From an uncultured bacterium (GTDB taxonomy: Bacteria; Bacteroidota; Rhodothermia; Rhodothermales; Rubricoccaceae): DNA of 64,000 nucleotides. The notes under the pieces are model-generated. The model saw nothing but the letters and a program-made list of their open reading frames with translations. It was not told the DNA's origin and made no database searches. This document shows, piece after piece, positions 35,845 through 43,006 of the stretch. Within the stretch, counting starts at the first letter, position 1, and each line of letters opens with the position of its first letter. The stretch spans positions 1 to 64,000 of the forward strand of contig CANLSR010000011.1 of the NCBI GenBank assembly GCA_947493945.1, in the 5' to 3' direction. A program made the translations under genes and the position numbers.

Positions 35845-37272
35845 CGTGGACCCCGTGCGCCGACTGAGACGGTCGAGGAGAAGGCGGTTGCGCTCACGGA
35901 CGAAGGCCTTGCGGGCCTCCGGGTCGTCAGCGTCCAGTTCGGTACGCGTTCCGGCCTGGAGCGCGGCGAGGACGGTCTCATTGATCTCCGCCTGCTCATC
36001 GTCGGGGAGCGAGCGGTAGATCTCGGTGCACCAGCGCTCGGTCTCGCGGTAGGCCTCGGCGATCTCGGCTTCGAGAGCAGGGGGGAGGCGGTAGCCCTCG
36101 CCGTTGCGGTAGCGAATGGCCGATTTGATCCAGGAGCGAGGGCTTTTGATCTCTTTGCCGCCCGCGATGGCCCAGTGGTAGTGCTCGAGCTGGCGGACGA
36201 CGAGGTTCCAGCCGTACTCGTGGACGAGGGTCTCGGCCTCGGACGGCTCGACCCCGAGACCGACGAGTGCTGAGACGATGGCCTGGCGGGACGGGTAGAG
36301 CACGCACGAGAAGCGGAGCGTGCGCGTGAAGACGAACTTCTTGCCCGACGCGGTTTTGGAGGGCTTGACCTCCCACGTGCAGTACCCGCGTTCGGCGAGC
36401 GTGTCGAAGTGCGGCCCGAGCTTGGAGATGATCTGCGAGGGGTGCTCGGAGCCGATGCGGTAGTTCAGGATGCGGTTGGCGAACTCGATGACATCCATCT
36501 CGATGGTCGAGCCCTGCAGGAAGCGCTTGTCGAGCCAGCGGTAGGCCAGCTTGACGGTGTCGTTGGGAAGCGCGTAGTAGAACTGGGTCGAGAGCGTCTT
36601 GCCGTAGGTGAGCGAGATGAGCTGGAACATGGTGGGTGCCCAGGCCACGTAGGTCTCGCCGACCGGGTTGTCCTCCGAGGGGTCCATCGCGTGGGAGTCG
36701 AGGACGTTGAAGGCAAACTTCCAGTGCGTCTGCGTCTCTGGATTCCAGAGGGCGTTGGTCTCGATGGTCATCGTCTGGAGCTGGTCGATGACGTGTTCGA
36801 GGCGGTCGTAGTAGTGTTTGGTGGTGGGCCAGCCCATGAGCTTGAGGAGCTCATACCGGGTCGTTCGGAGGATGCGGTCGGAGAAGCCCGAGTCTTCCGA
36901 GAGCGAGAGGAGCGCCACCATGACGTCGTTGACGTGGTGCTCGGGGATCCCCTTCGCGCAGGTGACGGAGCGGTAGAAGCGCTTGCGGAGCGTCTTGCCT
37001 TTCTCGGTGACGACGCCTTCCCACTCGGCACGGTAGGAGGTCTCGGTGATCTCGATGTCGAACTGACGCTCGCCTTTTTCCCAGGGGGTGCGGATGCCGT
37101 CTCCAGACTTGAGGGCTCGTGTCCGGGGGATGCCCAGAACGAGGTCGACGAGGTTCATGTCGTCGTAGCCTTCGACAGGGCCTCGGGCAAGGTCACGGTC
37201 GATGACGTCGAAGAGCGTGAGCTGGTCGTCGGGATTCGTCACGGTGGGGTCGCTGGAGGAACGGCGGGCCAT
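35839..37272 (-). CDS. repA: Plasmid replication initiator, RepA/TrfA-like winged-helix protein
   Basis: A 477-residue replication initiator. Conserved elements are a first winged-helix region with VALLSLSEDSGFSDRILRTTRYELLKLMG, the segment KRFLQGSTIEMDVIEFANRIL, and a C-terminal KSPRSWIKSAIRYRNGEGYRLP, matching 'replication initiator protein A' families of large plasmids. Nine iterons lie immediately upstream and one overlaps the stop. ATG at 37270-37272. An A/T-rich stretch (37273-37310) separates the start from the array. It should bind the iterons and recruit DnaA/DnaB. It is unrelated in sequence to the second initiator at 62.4 kb. Confidence 0.93.
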   Translation of the reverse strand: MARRSSSDPTVTNPDDQLTLFDVIDRDLARGPVEGYDDMNLVDLVLGIPRTRALKSGDGIRTPWEKGERQFDIEITETSYRAEWEGVVTEKGKTLRKRFYRSVTCAKGIPEHHVNDVMVALLSLSEDSGFSDRILRTTRYELLKLMGWPTTKHYYDRLEHVIDQLQTMTIETNALWNPETQTHWKFAFNVLDSHAMDPSEDNPVGETYVAWAPTMFQLISLTYGKTLSTQFYYALPNDTVKLAYRWLDKRFLQGSTIEMDVIEFANRILNYRIGSEHPSQIISKLGPHFDTLAERGYCTWEVKPSKTASGKKFVFTRTLRFSCVLYPSRQAIVSALVGLGVEPSEAETLVHEYGWNLVVRQLEHYHWAIAGGKEIKSPRSWIKSAIRYRNGEGYRLPPALEAEIAEAYRETERWCTEIYRSLPDDEQAEINETVLAALQAGTRTELDADDPEARKAFVRERNRLLLDRLSRRTGSTS

Positions 37273-37391
37273 GCGGTGGCACTCTTTAAAACTAGAACTA
37301 AATACAGAGTAGCTACGCCGGGAGAGGAGTGCTGGGATGTCCGCAACCGGTTGGGCCGCAACGTGCTAGGGATATCCACAGCCGTGCGGGA

Positions 37392-37659
37392 TTTTCCCAG
37401 GGTTACGTGCTTTATCCCAGCCTTACGACTCGCGTTTCCCAGGATTACGATGCCGGTTGCCCAGCCTTACGATAGCCGTTTCCCAGGATTACGAGCCGGA
37501 TTGCCCAGCCTTACGACCCTCGTTTCCCAGGATTACGACTCTGTGGATAAACTGCGCCGACCGACCTGGAGGTGGCTGTTTCCCAGGATTACGACAAGGA
37601 ACGGCGGGAGGCTCAGCACTCTGTGAACGGCGCATCAACGCCGTTTCCCAGGATTACGA
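37392..37659. repeat. Replication origin: nine 17-bp iterons with DnaA box
   Basis: Nine iterons start at 37392, 37412, 37434, 37456, 37478, 37500, 37522, 37578 and 37643. From 37412 to 37522 the period is exactly 22 bp, two helical turns. Two types alternate: GTTTCCCAGGATTACGA and (G/A)TTGCCCAGCCTTACGA. A perfect DnaA box, TTATCCACA on the minus strand, lies at 37542-37550, and a near match lies at ~37368. This is the origin served by the adjacent rep. Confidence 0.93.
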
Positions 37660-37779
37660 CCCAGTGGACGACGTGGACGTGAGGGGTGTCGGAGGGTTGG
37701 AGTGAGGTCGTGAAGCGCCAGAGGCCGTCGCTGTGCGGCAGTGAAGCTAGGGACGTGCAGTTGCAGGCCGAGAGAGCCT

Positions 37780-38766
37780 TTACCAGCGTGCTCGACCCCA
37801 CGAGGCCAGGGTTCGAGCGAGCGTCTCACTCCGTTCTACGACGGCGACTTCGACGGAGAACCCCGCACGCAGCTCGGTCGGCGTCCCGGCCGCGCCGACG
37901 ATAGCGGCGACGGCATCGGGATCGACGTCCACTTCGACGCGCCAGCGCGCGGGGTTGAACTCGCCAGAGGTTTCTGGGCGAGCGTCGGCCTCTGGCGCCA
38001 GGGCGACACGTCTGACGACGCCAGAGGCCTGTCGGGGGCGCTCCTGGGGGACGGCGGTGAAGGTGAGCCGGGCGGGCATTCCCGGTCGGGCGCGCTGGGC
38101 CTCGCGTTCCGGCGCCCACGCGCGGACCACGTGAGCCACGTGTTCGTCGTCGCCGAGGACAGCCAGGCCGAGCACGGCCTCGCCGGCGTCGATGCGCGCG
38201 CCGCGCTGCTCCTCCAGGTCTTCGGTCAATACGATGCCACCTCGCCAGAGGGAAGCGGGGTCAGTGTTGCCATCCCCTCGTCGCTCGCTCCATGGAGGGG
38301 CGTGTATGTCCAGGCGAGCACGTCTCGCGAGAAGCGTGGGATCGTGGCCGGTCGAGGCGCGTGTCGCCTCGTCTAGCTCGGGCGAGCGGAGCCGGGCGAG
38401 AAGCTGACCGGGGCGGACAGTGTCGCCTGCGGCGACGTGGATCTCGGTGAGCAGGCCCGACTCGGCAGCGCGGACGGACATCACGCGCTCGGGCACGATC
38501 TGGCCGTCGAGTTCGACGGTCCGCGTGATCGGGACGGTGAGCGCGACCCCGACCGCGAGGACGCCTATCCAGCCGACGGCGCGAAGGATGCGTCTCCCGG
38601 CTCGCTCAGCGCCCTCCGCTCCCGAGAAGCGGGAGCCGGGTCGCTGTGGACCGCCACCGGCGGCCGGGGCTCCGAGTGCCTGGCTGGTGTCGGGGACCGT
38701 GAGCGTCCATGCGCGCGGAGCCGCGCGCACTGGCGCCTGTCTCGTCGAGATGCCGTCTCCCTGCAT
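37780..38766 (-). CDS. HlyD-family periplasmic adaptor of an ABC exporter
   Basis: A 328-residue membrane-fusion protein with one N-terminal helix (~residues 62-82, VGWIGVLAVGVALTV), then lipoyl-type half-motifs (ESGLLTEIHVAAGDTVRPGQLLARL) and beta-barrel strands. The coiled-coil hairpin is very short, unlike HlyD with TolC-spanning coils. It follows the ABC transporter by 2 nt and is last in a long co-oriented block. It should couple the ABC exporter to an outer-membrane component, possibly the half-length TolC at 50 kb. Substrate unknown. Confidence 0.8.
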   Translation of the reverse strand: MQGDGISTRQAPVRAAPRAWTLTVPDTSQALGAPAAGGGPQRPGSRFSGAEGAERAGRRILRAVGWIGVLAVGVALTVPITRTVELDGQIVPERVMSVRAAESGLLTEIHVAAGDTVRPGQLLARLRSPELDEATRASTGHDPTLLARRARLDIHAPPWSERRGDGNTDPASLWRGGIVLTEDLEEQRGARIDAGEAVLGLAVLGDDEHVAHVVRAWAPEREAQRARPGMPARLTFTAVPQERPRQASGVVRRVALAPEADARPETSGEFNPARWRVEVDVDPDAVAAIVGAAGTPTELRAGFSVEVAVVERSETLARTLASWGRARW

Positions 38767-38768
38767 GG

Positions 38769-40667
38769 CTAGGCTGAGATCGCGCCGAGGACCGGCGCGG
38801 TGGGGACGGACCCGACCTGTCCATCCCCGCTTACGGGTGGCCGCGCTGTCAGTCGGACGGTGCGGTCGGTCAGCGCCGCGTGCTCGGGCTGATGGGAGAC
38901 GAGGACGACGGCGGGCGGGTCAGGGAGCTCTCGGATCTCTTCGAGGAGTCGGGAGAGCACCGTGTGAGCGGTTGCATGGTCGAGGTTGGCTGCGGCCTCG
39001 TCGAGGAGGACCAGGCGGATGGGCGCCGCGGCCACGCGGATGCGCAGGAGGAGCCGTGCGATGCCGAGCCTCTGGCGCTCGCCCGCAGAGAGGGACGCGC
39101 CGCCCTCGGTGAGCGCCACGTCGAGCGGGTCGTCCGTGGCCGACTGTCGGGCGAGCTCCGCCATGCGGTCGCCCAGGGCGCAGGCGTCGAGGACGGCACT
39201 CAGCTCGTCGTCGAGGATCTCTCGACCGGCCACGTCCTCGGCGGCCACCAAGAGGTTGTCGCGGACGGACGACGAGAGCAGGCCGGGCTCCTGCCAGCAG
39301 ACGGCCACGCGGTCGCGCCAGTCGGGGGCATCCTGGATGCGGACCCACGACGGGCCTCCGGCGCCAGAGGCCTCGGCCTCGATGGCGCCGAGGTCGGGGC
39401 GCTCGACCTGCCCGAGCAGGCGGAGCGCGGTCGTCTTGCCGCATCCCGACGGGCCGACGAGGGCGACGGCGAGGCCCGGCGCGAGGTCGAGGTGGTCGAG
39501 GTCGAGGCCCGGCGCGTCGTCGGCGTAGCGGAAGCGGACGCCGCGCATTCGGATTCGGCCGGTGTAGCTCAACCCCGTGTCATGCTCCGTACCGCCGCCA
39601 GTCCTGTCCGTCCCCTCGACGCGCGCGATGGTGGCGGCTGGGTCCGCCTCGGGCGGTTCGTCGGCCAGGTCGAACACGCGGCCGAGTGAGACGGCCGCCT
39701 TCTGGAGCTTGCCGCCGGCGTCGATGATCGCGGCGATGGGGGAGAGGAGGAGCGCGGCGTAGGCCTGGAAGGCGACGTAGCCGCCCAGCGTCAGGTCGCC
39801 CGCGAGCACGAGCCGCCAGCCGACGTAGGTGAGCGCCGCCAGGTGGAGCGCCCGCACGACGGCGTTGGTGCCGTTGCACACGTACCAGATGCCCGTCGCG
39901 GCGACGGTGCCCTCGTGGGCTCGGGCCACATGCTTTTGGGCCCGGCGGTACAGCGCGGCCTCACAGCCCATCGACTTGAACGTGCGGGCCTCGCGGATGG
40001 CCTCGACGCGGAACGCGGCCCACTCGTCGTAGGCGTCGTACGTCTCGGCCCACCGCCGGTTGGCGAGCGTCCCCATCGCCGCTGTGATCGTGGCCGTAAT
40101 CGGGACGGCCACGAGAGCGACGAGCGCCAGGCGCGGCTCGATCAGGAGCAGGATCGGTGGGACGGCGAGCAGGTAGAGGCTCTGGCTCATGGCCGTCAGC
40201 ACGGCGTCGGCTCCCGTGTCCAGGACCTCCTGCACGTCGCCGAAGCGGTTGGCGATCTCGCCGCTGCGCCTCGCCTCGAGGACGCGAGAGGGGAGATGGA
40301 GCACGTGGTTGAACAGCGCCAGGCGTCCGACGTCGCGCATCCGGGTCCGCGCGGCGAAGGCCGAGAAGCGGAACAGGTTGCGGACGACGCCCTCGCCCGC
40401 CGTCGCCGCCACGATCCCCAGGACCACCAGGCCGAGCAGGCTCACGTTGCCCGCCGGATAGACGCGGTCGAAGAGCGCGGCCGTGAGGAGCGGCGCCGTC
40501 AGGCCGAGCCCGCCGGAGACGACGGAGAGCGTCCCGGCCCGACCGATGGCGGGCCACTCCGACCGGAAGAGCCGCGCGAGGCGGCCGAGGTCGTGGAGCG
40601 ACTGCCGGAGGGACGGCACGGCCGTCCGTGCTTGCGCGCGGACACGCGCGCTGGTCTCGGTCGGCAC
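38769..40667 (-). CDS. ABC exporter (fused membrane and nucleotide-binding domains)
   Basis: A 632-residue half-transporter. The membrane domain has about six helices (~residues 45-320). The nucleotide-binding domain carries Walker A GPSGCGKTT, signature LSAGERQRLGIARLLL (LSAGE rather than LSGGQ), Walker B LVLLDEAAANLD and a switch His in VLVSHQPEH. No C39 peptidase domain is present, so double-glycine leader removal is not done here. The overall type is that of bacteriocin/peptide or type I exporters. The start is GTG at 40665-40667. It is followed by its HlyD partner, and secreted nuclease genes lie upstream in the same direction. Confidence 0.88.
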   Translation of the reverse strand: MPTETSARVRAQARTAVPSLRQSLHDLGRLARLFRSEWPAIGRAGTLSVVSGGLGLTAPLLTAALFDRVYPAGNVSLLGLVVLGIVAATAGEGVVRNLFRFSAFAARTRMRDVGRLALFNHVLHLPSRVLEARRSGEIANRFGDVQEVLDTGADAVLTAMSQSLYLLAVPPILLLIEPRLALVALVAVPITATITAAMGTLANRRWAETYDAYDEWAAFRVEAIREARTFKSMGCEAALYRRAQKHVARAHEGTVAATGIWYVCNGTNAVVRALHLAALTYVGWRLVLAGDLTLGGYVAFQAYAALLLSPIAAIIDAGGKLQKAAVSLGRVFDLADEPPEADPAATIARVEGTDRTGGGTEHDTGLSYTGRIRMRGVRFRYADDAPGLDLDHLDLAPGLAVALVGPSGCGKTTALRLLGQVERPDLGAIEAEASGAGGPSWVRIQDAPDWRDRVAVCWQEPGLLSSSVRDNLLVAAEDVAGREILDDELSAVLDACALGDRMAELARQSATDDPLDVALTEGGASLSAGERQRLGIARLLLRIRVAAAPIRLVLLDEAAANLDHATAHTVLSRLLEEIRELPDPPAVVLVSHQPEHAALTDRTVRLTARPPVSGDGQVGSVPTAPVLGAISA

Positions 40668-40668
40668 G

Positions 40669-42132
40669 TCAACGGGTCACGGTAAAGCGCCGCGTCTGGG
40701 CAGCGGAGCCATCCACGGCGACGGCGCGGAGCACGTAGACGCCGGTCGTCAGGGCTGTCGTGTCGACCTCGACGACCACGCGGCCGGCGGCAAGCGCGTC
40801 GTAGGCCACAAGGGCTTCGCGGCCGAGGGCGTCGTAGACGACGGCGAGCACGTGGACCGGCTGAGCGAGCGTGAGCGTGGCGCTCGTCACGCCAGAGGCC
40901 GGGTTGGGAGTCGGAGCGGCGAGCGCGAACGGCCGTGCGGCCGGGTCGTCCTCGCCCGCAGTCGAGGTCCCGATGGTGAGGCCGATGTCGCCCAGCGCGA
41001 GCTCGACGCCGTCGCCGTCGAGGGCCGTCAGCCCGACGCGGTACGTGCCGACCGTCAGGGCCGCGACATCCAGGACGTACGCCGACGGCTGTCCGGAGGC
41101 ACCGGTCGATCCCCAGGTCTCCCAAGGGGCACCGAACACGTCGGGACGTCCGTCGATGCGGAACGCCACGATGCCTTCCTCGGCCGACGTGGTCCATTCG
41201 ATGCGGGCACCGTCGTCCGTCTGCACGGCGGTGAACGAGGCCAGCGCGATCTGCACGGGCGGCGGGCCGAAGGCGCGCGCGGCCAGCGTCGGGTCGAGCA
41301 CGAACGGGTTGGTCGTGCCCTGGTGACTCTCGATGATGAGGGTTCGCTGGATCTCGGCCGGATCGATCGGGTCCTGGGCGTGCCAGTCGAGGAGCACGTC
41401 GCGCTGCGCCGTCCAGAACGGGGCATCGAGCTGGTCCGCGCCGAACGGGCCGTAGACGGCCCAGACGTAGAACATGGCGCGGGCCACGTCGCCGGCGACG
41501 CTCTCGCGCGGCTCCAGCATGGCGCCCGTTCCGTTCAGCTTCTCGGTGAAGAGGTCGCGCACCGAGGCGGGCGGCATCAAGGTACGGGTGATGCCGTCGG
41601 GACCCCACCAGCGATCGGCGTCGGCGTCCACGACTTCCCCGAACGGGTGGTCGCTGCGGGAGCTGTTGACCGACTGCATGACCGGGGCCAGGTGGTGCAT
41701 GTCGCGGTGGGCGTCAGTGCCCTCGGTGGCGCCCTGGTTCTCGGGCCACAGGTGCTCCGTCGAGTAGCGGGGGCTGGCGTTCCACGCCGCGGTCGTCGGA
41801 TCGATAGCGGGGTCGAGCCAGACGGCGTGCCCCGAATAGAAGCCGCGCAGGCTGTCGGTCGACGAGCCGTCGTCGGCTCGCTCCTTGTAAACGGCGGCGA
41901 ACAGCGTGTCGCGGGCGCGGTCGTAGCTGTAGGTGCTCGACGGCGCGTAGGTCGAGGCCAGCGCGGTCGTGAGCGCGTCGCCGGAGAGATCGGGGTAGAT
42001 CGCGGGACCGTCGCCGGTCCCTTGCGCGGTCGCGATCGGTCCGGCGAGCGCGGCCAGCACGAGGGCGGCCACGAGCCGCGCTCGGAGGAGAATGCCCCTT
42101 GAGGGGGCCGTGGTTGATGGAGGCGTCGACAT
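40669..42132 (-). CDS. Secreted EndA/NucM-type endonuclease with T9SS sorting domain
   Basis: A 487-residue exported nuclease with signal peptide ending IATAQG. The endonuclease I domain (~residues 60-300) shows the catalytic His-Asn core: STEHLWPENQG, HRDMHHLAPVMQSVNSSRSD and FGEV. A linker with Ig/fibronectin-like strands follows. The last ~80 residues form a type IX secretion sorting domain (PNPASG, VYDALGREALVAYDAL, GVYVLRAVAV, terminal RRFTVTR). It should cleave DNA or RNA nonspecifically outside the cell. ATG at 42130-42132. Confidence 0.88.
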   Translation of the reverse strand: MSTPPSTTAPSRGILLRARLVAALVLAALAGPIATAQGTGDGPAIYPDLSGDALTTALASTYAPSSTYSYDRARDTLFAAVYKERADDGSSTDSLRGFYSGHAVWLDPAIDPTTAAWNASPRYSTEHLWPENQGATEGTDAHRDMHHLAPVMQSVNSSRSDHPFGEVVDADADRWWGPDGITRTLMPPASVRDLFTEKLNGTGAMLEPRESVAGDVARAMFYVWAVYGPFGADQLDAPFWTAQRDVLLDWHAQDPIDPAEIQRTLIIESHQGTTNPFVLDPTLAARAFGPPPVQIALASFTAVQTDDGARIEWTTSAEEGIVAFRIDGRPDVFGAPWETWGSTGASGQPSAYVLDVAALTVGTYRVGLTALDGDGVELALGDIGLTIGTSTAGEDDPAARPFALAAPTPNPASGVTSATLTLAQPVHVLAVVYDALGREALVAYDALAAGRVVVEVDTTALTTGVYVLRAVAVDGSAAQTRRFTVTR

Positions 42133-42134
42133 GG

Positions 42135-42938
42135 CTACACCTCCGGGTCGATCCTGTAGCCTCGGACCACCCAGCGTGCGCGAGTGAGCCGGTGGTTCGC
42201 GCCGTGGGTGCCGCTGAAACGAGCGAAGACGCCCGACCCTTCGTCGAACGAGGCGCTCTCGAAGACCTCGCCGCCGTCGTAGGTCGAGAACCGGGGGCGG
42301 TCGATGCTGCCGGAGAACGACGGCGCGAAGGTGACGGGGCCGACGGGCCTGGGGCTGCTCTCCTGGTAGACGACGGTGGACGCCTTGACTTGGCCGTCCA
42401 CGGCGATGCGCAAGAGGAGCTCGTTGTACGTGGCCTCAACGCGCTGCCAGCGCCCGGTGCGGACGGCGTAGGGGCGCGTCGTGAGCGTCCAGATGTCCTC
42501 CTCGCCGTCGACGTAGCCGGGCGTCTGGAAGCGGACGGCGCCGTCCGGGAGGATGGAGAACCGGAGCCCGGCGTTCGACGCGAGGAGGTGCTGCGTTTCG
42601 TCCACGTGGTCGGGCCGGACGTCCATCGCGACCCGGAACGTCTGGTCCTGGATCACGACGAAGGTCGAGGCGAAGACGCTGCGGCCCGGCCCGAAGCGGA
42701 GCGCGTAGTCGCGCGGCGGCTGGCAGTCCTCGCACGGCTCTTTCTGCTGGACCTCGCGGGCGTGGACAGTCGGGACCTCGTCGACACCCGGCTCGGGGAG
42801 GTACTGCTTCAGCGCGGCGCGCTCGGCGGCGGTGAACGCCGAGCCGGGCGGCTCAGTGTCTGCCGAATCGCACGCGGCGAGCAGCGGTGAGAGAGTGACT
42901 ACGAGGGCGAGCGTGCGAAACAGGGGAGAGCGGAGCAT
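42135..42938 (-). CDS. LamG-type jelly-roll lipoprotein
   Basis: A 267-residue lipoprotein with lipobox (LLAAC at ~residue 22). An acidic linker has a CEDC pair (~68-71). A concanavalin-like LamG domain follows (DYALRFGPGRSVFAS, QRVEATYNELLLRIAVDGQV, GPVTFAPSFSGSIDRPRFSTYDGGE). It sits between the two nuclease genes, 2 nt from one of them. Binding of carbohydrate or surface polymer is the usual role of such domains; the exact partner is unknown. Confidence 0.75.
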   Translation of the reverse strand: MLRSPLFRTLALVVTLSPLLAACDSADTEPPGSAFTAAERAALKQYLPEPGVDEVPTVHAREVQQKEPCEDCQPPRDYALRFGPGRSVFASTFVVIQDQTFRVAMDVRPDHVDETQHLLASNAGLRFSILPDGAVRFQTPGYVDGEEDIWTLTTRPYAVRTGRWQRVEATYNELLLRIAVDGQVKASTVVYQESSPRPVGPVTFAPSFSGSIDRPRFSTYDGGEVFESASFDEGSGVFARFSGTHGANHRLTRARWVVRGYRIDPEV

Positions 42939-43006
42939 GGCGGAGGCTGAGGGTGTGAGGGTGCCGGCAGGGCGTCCGGCTTGTTGTCTTGGCGACGGGG
43001 CGTCGC

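Noticed and set aside
37392-37659. Regular repeats that could be taken for a CRISPR array
   Set aside because: Repeat 17 bp and spacers of ~5 bp are far too short, and the array sits directly upstream of a rep gene with a DnaA box.
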